Assembly: GCF_036850765.1 (NCBI RefSeq)
Contig: NC_089491.1
Coordinates: 86,956,740 to 87,020,739, forward strand
DNA: 64,000 nt
Direction of reading: 5' to 3'
Source: Saccopteryx bilineata
Lineage: Eukaryota > Chordata > Mammalia > Chiroptera > Emballonuridae
Each line of letters opens with the position of its first letter. Within the stretch, counting starts at the first letter, position 1. The notes below the pieces were generated by a model. That model worked only from the letters and a program-made list of their open reading frames with translations. It was not told the DNA's origin and did not search any database. The position numbers and the translations under genes are program-made. Shown here piece after piece: positions 22,906 through 36,218 of this stretch.

Positions 22906-22920
22906 TGTTTCTCTTCTTTT

Positions 22921-24600
22921 AAGTGTTATATAAAGATTAGATGCTATTCTAACGCTCTTCTGTTTTGGGGACAGTTTCGTTTGAAAATGTTACTTTTGGA
23001 TGTTTCAGTAGACCTAACAATCTGGAACCTTAGGGTTAAGGGAGAAATCAACAAGTTACAAATGTCAGAATGGTAAACTGAAAGGAACTGGTGTCCATAA
23101 AAATTTAGTTGAGTTACTGAAATAATTTGCCTTTGATTCAGAATCCATCACTAGGCATCATAATAAGGGAAAAATTTTGGCCCTGTTGTATAATATACTT
23201 TAAGTTGTGTCACTTTTAAAGTCAAAAGTATTCTTTTATAGGGGCATCTCCAGATACCATATTACTATCTTCATACTTGTATATGTTAATTAATAAAAAA
23301 ACTAAATGCAGTATCACAAAGTGAGATTATTACTTTTAGCTCAATTTAATATTTTTTTTCAATTTAATATTAAGAGTGAAAAATTACTTAAGGTTGCCAT
23401 TTGTCTTTTAGTAGGCTTCTGTTTACCCCAATCTCTTGTAACTTATCTATTTTTGTTCTTTATTGCTTTATTTCTAGATTCTTACTTGACGCTTTTGCCC
23501 AAGAGTCTCTTTCCCTGAAATTTCTCTACTGCTCTGTCACCTCCATCTGTAAAAATGTTACATTTGTTCAATCTTCATATCAAATGTCTTCTCAAAATGT
23601 TTTTTTTCTTAACCAATAAAATTGTTGTTGTTTTTTTTTATTTTTGTACCATTCTTATGCCCATTCTTATAGTTGGCTTCAAATTTTACCGTGGCAACAT
23701 TATGTAAGGTCAAAGACTGCCTCATGTATCACTGAGATCTTTGGAAAAGGGAAGCTTTTTTATTTGTTCTTCTATCAACAGTTCCTGGTACAGGTTATGT
23801 GTCTAATAAGTTTTTATTGAGTGAATGATATTAAAATATTGATTGAGAAACAAAATTATCCCAGAGACTCTCTCCTCTCAGCTCCTTACCTGGAATAATT
23901 TACATTGCAGGTATCTCTGAGAGTAGTTTCTCCCTGTGGATTCATTTAACATTTAACTTTTGCTTACAAGAACAATTCAATCTTGAAAGAAGTATCTACC
24001 ATAAAAGTGTGGTACAAAAATTAGCTTTAAAAAAATTCAATTTCCTTTAAGAGGCAAACAGATAGAAAAATAAATGAAATTAGCATTCTTATCTCTTCTC
24101 CTAGCATAGATCTTAAGACACTCTGAATGAGTTTGCAAGATTAACATGCTAGAATATCACATAAGAGTTGTTCACAGCTTCATGGATGAATTTAAATGTT
24201 ATTCAGAAATATCATCAAATAATGTAATTTTTTAAACTAACACTGACATTGCAAGGATTAGAATGCAAGATACCTACTAATTTCTGGAAGTATTTGCTGG
24301 AATTAACCTTGCTGTATATAAATATTCCATAATATAGTATATACCACTTACTTCTCTATTAGAGGTAGTAATTAATTTTTAATCTAAATGCTGAGAACTT
24401 ATAGTTTCTTAATTTAGAAGGTAAGAACATACTGCAGAGACCTCCATCTCTGACTAACTTTTTTTTTTCCAAAGAGAACACATTTTATATATTTTGAGAT
24501 TAACAATCTTATTCCTCCATAGCAAAAACAGATGTGACCTAAGTCTAGTGGCATCTAGAAGGATATTACTTTGTGGACCTAGCAACTAATTTCATTCAGT
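22921..24600. other. AT-rich DNA; MIR/L2-like end near 23770-23835
   Basis: CAGTTCCTGGTACAGGTTATGTG ... AATAAGTTTTTATTGAGTGAATGA resembles the 'GTGCCTGGCACATAGTAGG ... AATGAATGA' end shared by MIR and L2. Otherwise nothing recognised. Confidence 0.4.
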
Positions 24601-24619
24601 TCTCTAATTCCTTTAATAG

Positions 24620-24740
24620 TGATGATGAAGAACGAATTACTAATATGTACTGAATGCTTATTGTGTTTCACGTATCATTCTTAGTACTCAGCATGCATTA
24701 TTTCACTGAGGATCATAGACACAACCGTGGGAAATAAGCT
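24620..24740 (-). repeat. MIR fragment
   Basis: TACTGAATGCTTATTGTGTTTC ... ATTCTTAGTACTCAGCATGCATTATTTCA is the reverse of the MIR 3' region (compare 'ATTGAGCGCTTACTATGTGCC'). Confidence 0.5.
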
Positions 24741-25084
24741 AAGAACCCTTACTTTTATCATTCTTGAAAACACTCTGCCTCCAGTCATCTTTTAACTTTC
24801 ATCTTGTACACCAAGTCATTTTGTAACTATCAAAAAGGGGGGCAAATTAGTCCACAACATAAATTTTACATTTTATTTTAATCAATGTACCTTGTGATAG
24901 TACTTAATCATAAGGACTTAAAATCTGGGCAAAAAATGGAAGCGCTTTTCCTTTTTTCTAATTTATTATATTCAATTTCACCAAGTCCATACCAGATATA
25001 TTTTGTTTATGTTGTCCACAGGATTAACTGAATCACTAGTCCTTCAGGAAATAAAAATAAAAAATGAAGGAAATTATAAACAAT

Positions 25085-25225
25085 GAAAAATGTTTCCTTA
25101 AGTGGCATAATGGGGGGTGCAGTGAAATGAGTGATGCAGTTTGGTTTGGCCTTGGCCACGAGCTGCATAAAAGTGTGTGGCTCTGAGCTTCAGCTTTGCA
25201 TCTGTAAAATGAAGAAGAGTGAATC
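25085..25225 (+). repeat. MIR fragment (possible)
   Basis: GGCCTTGGCCACGAGCTGC ... GAGCTTCAGCTTTGCATCTGTAAAATGAAG resembles the MIR core ('CTCAGTTTCCTCATCTGTAAAATG'). Confidence 0.45.
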
Positions 25226-26080
25226 CCATTTTCCCTAATGTCCATTTAATTTAAAGTATTACATGGTACTAGGAAAGAAAACGAAAGAAACTAATTTTTC
25301 CAAAGACTTGAACAGAGTTGAACATGTTAATGTTGAGATTTTCTGAATATTTGAACACTGGGAAAGGAAAGTAATTTATTTTGGGCTTTTTGCCTTCTGA
25401 TATTTTATACTATAATCAAAGAAAAGTTAGTATACTTGGTATTGAATAGAAAACCACTGAATGATACTTAGACTTAGGCTGATTCCCGTTACCTATCATT
25501 ACAGGATGATGCTATAACAAACACTAGAAAGGAAGTTCACTGGAGTTTTCGCAAGAATGAGAAAACTTGGTCTACCACACAAAGCAAAATATTCTACTCA
25601 GTCGCTAAATCAATGAATGTTGTTATCTTCTCAGTCTCTTCAAGCCTCAATGTGAGACAATAGGATAGCCCAACTTCAGAATTGTCTTCTTTCTTTTCAC
25701 AGCTTTGGTGGGATATTTTTACTTTCTTTAGCACCTGAAGGCAAAATGTTTTTTAAAAGGTTGCAAACTATTCTTTGTTTTGCTTTTGTAATTCTTCTGT
25801 GTAAAATATAAAATAGTAGTTTTAAAGACAAAAATCACAATATAGAATTAATTTGCAGATTCCGAAGCTCACAATTCTGTCATGTTTAGTTATGAAAACA
25901 CTAAAAGAAAACCACACAGAAATAAGTAGAAAACCTCTGAACCACAGAGAGAACTTGCAAAATGCACACACTAATTTCCAGCCTAACAAACAAAGTACAG
26001 GCTTTCATTTCAGACAGCATTAAAAGTAATAGCACATAAATGAATGCTCGAGGCAAACTATTTTGCAACGTCAATATAAA
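25226..26080. other. Unassigned AT-rich DNA
   Basis: No recognisable gene or repeat. Confidence 0.5.
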
Positions 26081-26083
26081 CAC

Positions 26084-26335
26084 ATATTGAGCACTTACTA
26101 TTTGACATTTATTATACTAAGTGCTATATCACCACCATGAAATAGAATTATTTTATAAATTATTACTATGAGTTATTATTTATTTTCACTTTAGAGATGA
26201 TGAACCTGAAGATCAGAAAGGTGACATAACTTACCCCAAGTCATACAGTTGAAAATGATGTTGCCAGAATTTAAACTCAGGCTATCTTAGCATAGAGCTC
26301 ATACTTGAAGTCATGACATGTTATCACTTTACTGA
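26084..26335 (-). repeat. MIR, near full length
   Basis: TATTGAGCACTTACTATTTGAC, then TAGAGATGATGAACCTGAAGATCAG, ACTTACCCCAAGTCATACAG and AGAATTTAAACTCAGGC follow the complete reversed MIR consensus in order. An ancient tRNA-derived SINE shared by all mammals. Confidence 0.8.
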
Positions 26336-26344
26336 CAAAGGAAA

Positions 26345-27770
26345 AGGATAATAATTGTAGCTTAATAATAGATATAAAATATTAAATACACATTTAAAAT
26401 ATCAATTAAGAAAGGAACAGACTGGTCAAATATAAACAAAGATTTATCTATTAATGTATTTGCTATAACTACATGTTAATTTCTTCAGCATTTTATTCTT
26501 TCCTTGGATTTAGGTAATTTGTGAGCATTCCATGGCAAAGCATATTAGTGAATTTACTGATCATAATTTTTTCATATATATAATTAGGTTGTTTTTTTTG
26601 TAAGAGGTGCTGTGATAATTAAATTTCTCTCAACATCTGACATATTTTGCACACTCAATATATGATAACTACTACTTTTAGTCATTGGTTAATGACAACA
26701 TAACATAGAATGTGCTCCAATTATGGTATGAAGATTCTAGCAGATTATATCACATTTTTTTACCTGATGCTTGTCAAAGTTCATAATGTATTTTATCTTT
26801 TAGAAAGGGTTTACAAAAGGTATTTTTATATTTCCAAATATATTTGAGAATAAAATGAAATGTCATAATCTATGACCAAGATTAAAGCAAATAATTCTTT
26901 ATTTGAATTCATCCAAAATAGATTGTTGGTTATTTGAGGTCATTTTCTAAAATGCGGATGCAATGTAAATGATCACATTAAACATAAATTACCTATATCA
27001 GAAGCAAACCATTCATACAACACAATTACAGATATCATTGTTTTTTTAAAAACAATCCTTTGGCAAATCTCTTTGAAATATTAAACCTATCTAGAAAATA
27101 TATTTTTTCATGTCAACTCAACTTGAAAAAATGTCTCTTTTTTAATCTTAAGAGGTGAATCTTATGAATAAAGAACTGATAGATAAGCTATTTTAAAATG
27201 ATGTTCATTATCGCTATAATCATTTTCATCTTTTGAGGTAAACACCTAAAATGCCAGATACATATAAAAACATTAATTTTAATTTTAAAATATGGCTGAT
27301 CTGTTGACTTATATAAAGAACATTTTCAGGAACAAGAACAAAAATCAATGAAGTATTGTAGCTGAAGATTGCCCTAAAGGTATTTGCAGATCGCTGTACT
27401 GAATTAGGACATAAATGCATTTAAAGGTGTGTCTAAACAGGGACACAACAGAACCTGAATCTATATCAGAATAACCTGTTAAAAATACCTTAAGCCAAGA
27501 CCCAAGACTGAGAAGAGTCAACACTTTCAGTAAGAGATATAAGCATCAATCCCAGCACTCCAGTCCTACTACCATCATACACAAACATCCCTATGAAATC
27601 TACGAAGAGAGACAGTAAGCATACATGGTCTTCTTATTCAAGATTTACACTGACAACTTGAATGCTGCACAAGTAAGATTTAAGGTGACTTAAAAGTTGG
27701 TCCCAGATTAGTAATATTTCCCAGAGCCTGACAAAGGAATCACAAGTCTAACATAGAGAAACTATTCATT
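26345..27770. other. AT-rich DNA, nothing recognised
   Basis: Dense stops, no repeat nameable. Confidence 0.5.
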
Positions 27771-27774
27771 TATT

Positions 27775-28058
27775 AAATTTATTTATTTTAATTAAATTTA
27801 GTGGGGTGATATTAGTTAAATTTACATAATCTAATACATAATCTGTATATTGCATTGTGTGTCCTTTTCATGCTTCATTTATATTTCCTTAACTACACCT
27901 TTCACTCTTCTCTATATTCTTATAGGCAATGGCTGAAATGTAAATATATGTCTTTGAACTGGTATATAATATTGTAACTACATAGTGAGGTTTTGGGGTC
28001 TATATATATTTATTTAGATACATTCTACTTTTGTTTTATGTAATTTACACTGTGTGGG
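27775..28058 (-). repeat. Antisense LINE-1 3' end
   Basis: AGTGGGGTGATATTAGTTAAATTTACATAA ... ATAATCTGTATATTGCATTGTGTGTCC is the reverse of the common mammalian L1 3' end (compare the plus-strand end GATGTCACCCCATTAAA at 20325). Diverged. Confidence 0.6.
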
Positions 28059-28218
28059 TTTTTTTTTATTTACTTATTGATTTTAGAGAAAGATGAGGGG
28101 AGAAAGAAAAATATCAATTTGTTCTTTCTGTTCCTGTATGTACCTTGATTGGGGATTAAACCTACAACCTTGGTGTATGCGGATGATGCCCTAACCAACC
28201 AAGCTATCTGGCCAGGGC
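28059..28218 (-). mobile_element. Ves-like tRNA SINE
   Basis: T run, TTATTGATTTTAGAGAAAGATG, TTGTTC..., GATTGGGGATTAAACCTACAACC and head ending ATCTGGCCAGGGC: the layout of the bat Ves SINE read in reverse. About 160 bp. Confidence 0.8.
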
Positions 28219-28684
28219 TACTCATTTCTATGTTTTAAGAATCTATTCATATTACTGTGTTTCCATCTAGTTGTTTTCTACAATATGTAACTGTTCTTTT
28301 TTTTTTTCACAGAAACACTATTAGATAAATATCTTACATGTTTCCTTACAGAATTTTATGAATGAAAGAGAACAAATATAAATTAGAGAAATGCTTGCTC
28401 TTAGGTACTTACTAAATTTGTTACTCTAAACATGGATCTTTAAGTCTTCGATTTATTTAATCTGACTTGATTCTTTTCACTAAGATTCTAGAGCTTATGG
28501 TGGTTGAAACAATAAAAGCCAATTCTTAATTTGTGGTTGGCATTTTAAGGTTTGCTTAAGTCTTTAATCAAGATTGCCAAAAAGGAAGACATGTTGTCAT
28601 TACTACAAAATGTCTAGGGAAATGATCTTTGCTCTTTGGCTCTTAAGTCATGCTAGTAGAAAGATATGAAATTTGGTTTCTGAC

Positions 28685-28840
28685 CTGAACCTAATCTCTA
28701 CCTCTACTGCTTTTTAGCTATGTAGCATTGGGCTGGTGACTTAACTGACTTAGAAGCTTTAATTTTATAATCTGCAGTATGGGAACAGCTATTTTATATA
28801 ATCATTGCCACAGTTAGTAGAAATGATATACATACAATGT
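28685..28840 (+). repeat. MIR fragment
   Basis: TTTTTAGCTATGTAGCATTGGGCTGGTGACTTAAC ... TAATTTTATAATCTGCAGTATGG follows the MIR core ('TAGCTGTGTGACCTTGGGCAAGTTACTTAACC ... TCATCTGTAAAATGG'). Confidence 0.65.
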
Positions 28841-31800
28841 CTATCACAGAGCAATCCTGATGCAAATTTTATTCCTCTTCTCATACTCCCCCTTTTCACC
28901 TTCTATAATGCTTTTAGGATAGTGGCTTTTGAGGGCATTAACTATTTTGAAAGGTAAATGAAAGTAATCTACCAGTTCCTTTATTAAAAATTATATATAT
29001 ATATATTAAATACAAAATATCAAGATGATCTTAGACATTTTTTAAAGACTAAATATGTTATTCAAAATATTTTCAAAGTTTTCATCAGAGCCTCTGGCAT
29101 GTTACACTTTTTCTGGAGCATAGACCCAAAATATAAATGGATTCACAATGCCATGGTTGGGATGAAGGAACTGTTTATTGGGAACTGATGTAACTAGGCC
29201 AGAGTTAAGCTGAACAGTCACAGCACTACAGCATAGCAGAACACATTATGCTCTTTTCCACTGTTAAGAGATAATGAATGAGACCTTTCTCTATGCCTTC
29301 TGCAAATCATAATTTGCTTTACATGCAACATTCATTAATGTGTTTTGTTTTCTTGTCCTGAGGCACACATTTTTGTCTACGCCTTTGCTAAATGGTTTCA
29401 TTTTTTGCCATTATTTATCATTTGTCCTTGTCAGATTTTTAATTGTATATTTAAGATGCTGTTGGTCTTCACTAATGAAAAAGCATCAAAGTGTTGTGAG
29501 TGTTGTACCAAATAATTTTTGAGGTCACTGAGTATCAGAGGAAATTTAGATTTTTAAGATACAAGGTATGTATCACATTTTATTTAAAGGCAAACTTAAT
29601 CAGGTCTAGGAAATAACCAGTTTTGCTAATAGCTATTGGAACACAGACAATTATTAGCTCTGTATTGTTAATGAAGTGACATTAGAATAGTGACCAATGT
29701 TTGAAATGGGGAATTTTAGGAAAATAAAATTAGAGCAAACAAATAGACACTTTTTCCATTTCTTTTTTATGGAGACAGCAATATTGAGAAATGAATACAA
29801 TCAATTTAGAACAACAAGAGTATTCTTTGCGATAAAAAAACCCGAGATCTAGAAATTTTTTCATTTGTACAAGATCATGCGATCGTACACTGATGGGTTT
29901 TTTTTCATACCATTCTCAATCCAGTCAACTTTAATGTTTAGATTTTTATTCCTTTCATTTTTTCTTGTTTTAGTTTTTTTGTTGTTGTTATCACTACACT
30001 TTTGACATGCTATTGTTTGGCCCCACTAGTAGCAGTATAGTTTCCACACCGATGTCTCTAGGATATGGAGGTTTGGAAGTGGAGATTAAAACATTTACAG
30101 AAAATTTCACAGAGCTATATTGAGGTAGCTTTTTTGAAATAATTTTTCTTACAAAGAAGTATTAACATACACATATACAAGTTGCTTAGTTACAAAAAAA
30201 AAATCTGAATTTATATAGATTAACATTGTCAGTTGAAACATGACCATAGGAGCTTATGTAGATGACACAATGTATAACTATTTGATTATGAACTATTTTT
30301 ATCTTCAAGATAACTTTCATTTTCTTATTTTGGATTAATTGTTTCTGAGCCATGTCCTTTTTTTCTCAATGTTGTGATATGAGACTTTTTTAAAAAGTGG
30401 TTTTATATTTTTTCTTGTGCATGAACCATATCGTAAAACCAGTTTGTTTGTTTTTGTTTTGGCCTTTTCCCCCCTTTTAATGTGAAAAACTCTGAGACAG
30501 ATGAGTTAGTGGAACAAAGCATTCCCAATTCTCAGTGTAAGAAATCTGCTGACACCTAAGCTGGCATCTCTTGGAATTTGTTTTTGGCTGATCTTTACAT
30601 GACCTTTGAAATCCTGGCATCTGACCTACCTCAGGCTTGGACTCCATGGCTCTAAGCCTAGCATCTTCAGGGACCTGTCCTCCCAATCTAGTATTTTCTG
30701 GATCTATCTCTTTGTCTTAACCCTATGAAAGCCAAGATATGAGAAGCTAATATTTTTGGACCTCTTTTTCAGTATTAAACCTATGAAAGATATAAAGCAA
30801 AATACTACACACCTCTTCCAAGTGGTTTTTTGGTTGTTGTTTTTTTTTTTTTTTTTGTCCTAATGAATGCACCATTGCTGGAAGATATGGTCATTGAAGG
30901 AAAACTATGAGCTAAACTGAAAAAATGCTAGATACTAGGAGATCTTTCATACAAAAAAAAAAAAAAAAGGAAAAAAAAGGCCTCAGCCAGGTGATTTAAT
31001 ATTTTACTTGAAGAGTTCTAAATGAAAGATGGTTCAAGTTAACAGATAGATTAAAATTTTATAAAATGTCCAAGACTATGAGTTCAAAAACAATATTTGT
31101 AATAATTCATTGTTTCACACTCCAATGGACTTATTGATTCTGGCTTGAGCTTTGACAGATGTGCCAACATTCTCCCAGGGGAAACAGTGGAATCCTCACA
31201 GGGCTTCTGCCTAACCAGAAGAAAAAAAAAAAAATTCAGCCATCTCTTAATAAAACATAAGCTCCAGAGATTTGCAACTCAATTTTATAGACCTAATGAG
31301 TTTGAAGATGTTTGGAATAAACAATGAAACTCTGGAAGGGGCTTAGCCAAATTCTGGCTAATCTCTGTGTCCTCTGTGGTTTGCCTTTCACACATGCAAA
31401 CTCCTTATAGCTATTACTAACCAAGATCATTTCTGCCATACAAAGCCAATTGAAAATAAGTCAAGTGACAGTCCTAGTTGTATATTTTTAATTTACGAAG
31501 GGAAATTCTCTGGGCAGTTTTCATCAGCTTCTAGCAAGTTTAATTGGATGAAAACATTGCTTTCATGATCTTTGATACCATGTGTTGGTACAAATTAATG
31601 CATAGCAGCTTTTAGTCACGGAATTTTGCTTTTCAAATGCCTCAAGAGGGTTAGGCTAGACAAAGAAGGGTCCTTAACAGGATTATTATAAATCTCTAAG
31701 GGTGCAAATTGATACTTATAAATATCAAGATTCAGTACCAAACAAAAGAACAAAGTTCAGATAAACACATGCATAAAGAAAAATTCACAAAAAACATATA

Positions 31801-34735
31801 ATGTATTTAAGACCATGCATTCAAGAGTCTTACATTAGATGAAATGGTGACAGGAACTTTTATAGGAAAATTTGTTTTAATATATTATAGTGTATGAATC
31901 TTATCTATGTGGTATCATAGCACATTGACATTTTCTGACCGATTTGAATTTATATAAGAGCTAGTGGCCTATTAACAAATTTGGTCAATAGAAAGCATTC
32001 AACCTTGATTATTTTTTGTATGATTACATTGATTACTTTGATAGAATAATCTGTAGCCTACAAATTAAATTAATCTTCTGCAGTAGGAGAAGATAAATGG
32101 TAAGAAACTGCAAATTATGATTTAATATATTTTTATTAAGATAATTATAAAGATATTCATATCTAGATTTTTGTGGTTAAAAAACTATTATGCTAATATT
32201 TCCTGAGATGTTCAATTTTTGGAAGGCAGACACTGTCTAACCATAATCACAAATTTCTAAAGCAATTACAATTATTAGTTAGAAAATATACCTACCTCTG
32301 CAAATCAGAATACTTAGATTGGCTTTACTGACATTTGCTTCCTAAAAAAAGTCTTGCATCTCTTGATAAATTCCTACAAAAGAGCAAGGAGAATCCTAAG
32401 AGAAGTGTCACAGTTTTGATAATGCACATTATCCACTTTCACTGTCTAGGGTTATATCTGCCAAACAAAATGAATGTTTATTTCATCTACTAACTTTTCT
32501 GAGCATAGACATAGTCAGACTTTACATCTTTCATTGATTAGACTTCAGCTGGTAAGTTTATGCTTTCATGTTTTGAAAAAAGATTATTACTTTTAAAAAA
32601 CATTTTTAATGACTCTATGAATGCTTTTTGGAAACATCACAAATATGTATCAGGGTTGTCTCCACTTCCTGTTTCATTGATCATAGCAAACATCACACAC
32701 TACGGTTTTATTAGAAAAAATATACCCAAGCAGTCTCTTATGGAAGAATCTCCTAAATGGCAATCCACTTTCAATGTTTCTTAGTGATTCCAGATTCCAA
32801 TGGTAACACTTTCAGAATTTACTTAATTCTAGTGGACATGCTCTATTTAGTAATGTGGTCCATTTTTTTAAAGTAATAGATTCAACTAGACAACGGTCAT
32901 TTGAACAAAAAAATAAAACAGTTTGAAAGCATTCAAGTGGTGTCTAGCAACATTTAAACTTTCTTTTTTGGTATAAATTATGCATTCAATTAAAACATTG
33001 CTAATAATTCACTTGCCTGAATAGTTATAAACTTTAAATATGATATATAGATATTTGATTCAACTCCATTTTTAATTAAAAAAAGTGAAATGATTTTTAG
33101 CATTAAAAATCTTTAATAATGTTTTAAACGAAAAACCATGCCAGTGGTTGTAAAGAAGTAATTCTAATGCTGAATAAATCAGCAAAACACATTTTTAATA
33201 TTTAGAAAATGCTTCCTAAAAGAAAAAAAAATGCATTTGTATGCAAGCACATGCATTCTCTTTTTGTGCAAGTCTCAAAAATGCATTCATTTTCCTGAAT
33301 ATTTAATTGACATTATACATTGCAGTGAAGGATTCACACATAATCACGTTTCTGTGAAAGTGAAGGCTCCTGTTGAACAGTACAAACCTGAAGGCCAAAC
33401 CAGGAAATTATAATAAGCAACTAGGTAAACATTTAATTAAAACATGTGCTGCAATGATGGTGGTATAAGGGATTGATTCTTAATAGGTGCAGAAGAAACA
33501 AATAACAAAAAGAAATGCTGCTTGAGTTTATCTTTCTCTTTGTCCCCAAAAGTTCACAGTAGATGAAGAAATGAATGTTTTCCCAAATCCAAGAGAACAA
33601 TTTCATTATGTCTCATCATTCTCTACTTCTGACAACTTCTTCTCAGACACCTGTGGATCACAGTTAACACTGAAGGGGAGAGCTGGGCATTGAGGAGCTC
33701 AAGGTGATGCTGTGCGCACACCTAGGTAGTTTTTTGTCTTGTTGCTTACTGACACTGCTCAACTGGATGCTGCTTCTTTCTGTGTACCAAATGCGGAAAA
33801 GTTTAATAGGTTTCAGACTTTGTCTGAAAAGTAGTTTTAATTCTTTTGATTCATAAAAGGCAGAATTTAACTCTCCTTATAACTGTAAAATTATACTGAA
33901 TTCCCTAGGATCCAGACCAGGAAGCTATTCTTATTATCACATTTTGTATAGAACCATTAACTTTTCTAATTTATGCTAATTTCATATTCTCAAATTGGGC
34001 ACAGAACTCCCAGTGTCACTCCTGCCTCACATCCTTGCCATTCTAGAACACTATCCCCTTCATGGATCTAGATAGATTTAGTTAAAGGCCTTAAAGAGTA
34101 ATTTTGTCTTGTATGTTAGTGTCCACATCTCCTATATTGATAATTCACATTAGGAGATAGCTCAAGCATGTCAAAGGTAAGGAGGAATCAGTCAACAAAA
34201 ATTTCAAAAGAAAATAAGTTTTATTTATACGTGATTTTCAAATCATAAAATGTAGCTCTTGGTATGCAATAAAGATATGTTCCAAGGTGCAGGGACAACA
34301 GGGTTTTAAAAAGAAGAGTTGCTAGTGAACCAAAGTTAAAAACTCATATCGTTCATTTTCTGATTGGTGGGGGTCACTGGACTTACCATGATAAAAACAA
34401 TATAATTAAGCATTTATCAACATCTTAGTTTCGGTTCAGGTTCACAGAACAAAAGCTTTTGGAAAAGAGTTCCTATATAAAGGGTATTGCTTATTAATGG
34501 TTCAGGGAGTATACGGTAATTTATCAAACAGCACAATCAGGACAGAAGAGCTGCTTGCCCTGTAGGCAGTTTCAGAGCCCCAAAGAGCAAAGTTAGGCCT
34601 TGTAAGTAGCTTCAGAGCTCAAGCGGTAAAAATTCAAATTTTAGATTGTAAGTGATAATATTAATGTTCTCGAACATCCTCAGATCTAATGTGTGTTTTG
34701 GTTATTTCCTGTGGTACAAAAGAGTGCTGACTGGA
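28841..34735. other. AT-rich DNA without lineage-specific SINEs; no gene recognised
   Basis: Almost 6 kb with only simple runs (A runs at 30953-30979, T runs near 30840-30857) and no bat SINE. Short frames up to 74 residues show no domain. It could hold conserved regulatory elements, but that cannot be judged from one sequence. Confidence 0.45.
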
Positions 34736-34739
34736 GCAG

Positions 34740-34860
34740 ATTATGCAGTCAGGAAACCATAGAAGCTAAGATTGAATCTTTTGAGTTTGAATCCTGACTC
34801 TGCCACATACTAGCTGAGTGATTTCAGGCAAGTGACTTATACTTTCATACTTAAAAAATA
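34740..34860 (+). repeat. MIR fragment
   Basis: TTTGAGTTTGAATCCTGACTCTGCCACATACTAGCTGAGTGATTTCAGGCAAGTGACTTA matches the MIR tRNA/core region closely. Confidence 0.85.
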
Positions 34861-35302
34861 AACAACAGAAAACAAATAACAACAAAAAACTTATCTGCAA
34901 AACAAGCGTTAAATTCAAAACAAAACCTTAGTGTTACAAAGAGGAATAAATACTACATTAATATATGTAAAACAACTACATAATAACTTGGGATTTAGTA
35001 AAGTACAGTGTAGCTATTCCAACTGTTATTTAAAAAATAAAACATTTTAATTACAGTTAAATCATCTAACATTCCCTCTATAAATACATAACTTCCTTCA
35101 CTCCAATGGTATCTATTATCTTCAACTGTTTACTTTTATATATGTGTGTGTATCTATATATATGTAGAGAGGAATATAAATATTTTATATGCTACATATA
35201 AACATATATAAAGAGGATAATACATTTAACATACAATACACACAATTATATACTAATAACATAAAACAGAAGCAGTCCATAATATTGCATATGTTTTAAA
35301 TT

Positions 35303-35385
35303 TAACTGTCATTATATTATATATATACTTGGCTGTCATTATATTATATATATACTATAGCCAAGTATATATATATACTTGGCTA
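35303..35385 (+). repeat. Local duplication plus 28-bp perfect palindrome
   Basis: TGTCATTATATTATATATATACT occurs twice in tandem (near 35307 and 35334), followed at 35358-35385 by a perfect palindrome with TAGCCAAGTATA arms around a TA-rich centre. Confidence 0.85.
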
Positions 35386-35479
35386 ACTCATTTTTTGGCC
35401 TCAATATAATTAGCTTTATTTGTTTATACTGATTTACACTGGTTTATTTATTTATACTGGTGGCTGTAATTAATAATTT

Positions 35480-36075
35480 CTAATTAGTTCATTTAAGTAT
35501 TCTAGTATGTGAATATACCACAATTTTATTATTGATTCTTGTGTTATTAAATGTTTAGGTTATTTTCAGTTTTTTTCTATAAAAACACCACTGCTATAAT
35601 CATTCTTTAGATGTCACTTTCATCCCATGCCTAAAATTTTCTGTCGAGTACATATGTATAAAAATGGAAATGTTGTCATAGAGGATGTACTATTTTTATA
35701 CTCTTACATAATAAGAAATTGTTTTTCAAAGTAAGTTAATTTGCACTTCTGATAGCTTGAATAAGACTTCCTGTTGCACCATATTTTAACCCAAACTCAT
35801 TAATTAACTTTTTCAGACTTTAATATTTTAGTGAATATCCTAGTGTGATTTATTCTTTGTGGATATTTTGAAATATTTTTATTCTACTTCAATTCAACAT
35901 TTTTACTTGGTTTTACTGATTATTCTGTTTTTCTCTTCTATGATTGTTGTTTGCTCACATTTTCATATTAGCTTCTTCTTGATTAGATTACTATATTTTT
36001 CAATCATCTGTTGTTTTTATGTTTCAAATATGTTAAATAGTAACTATATTTTCATTATTTTTAGCTATATGATGT
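35480..36075 (-). repeat. Old L1M fragment, antisense (possible)
   Basis: TTTAGGTTATTTTCAGTTTTTTTC ... ACACCACTGCTATAATCATTC and later TTAATTTGCACTTCTGATAGC resemble the reverse of the old L1 ORF2 3' region ('TTTAGGTTGTTTCCAATTTTTTGC ... AATGCTGCAATGAACATCC'). Confidence 0.5.
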
Positions 36076-36114
36076 ACACAAGTTCTTATATTTTAATATA
36101 ATCACAAATTTCAG

Positions 36115-36218
36115 CAATCAATGAACAAATAAGGTGCCGCAACAAAGAATTGATGCTTTTCACCTCTCTCTGTCCATATCTGTCCCTCTCTCTGTCTCTG
36201 TCACAAATATAAATATAT
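36115..36218 (+). mobile_element. 5'-truncated family 1 SINE
   Basis: Only the 3' third is present: CAATCAATGAACAAATAAGGTGCCGC to CTCTGTCTCTGTC and a short A/T tail. Flanked by a 17-bp TSD (36098-36114 and 36219-36235, 16 of 17 identical), so the truncation happened at insertion and not by later deletion. Confidence 0.88.
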
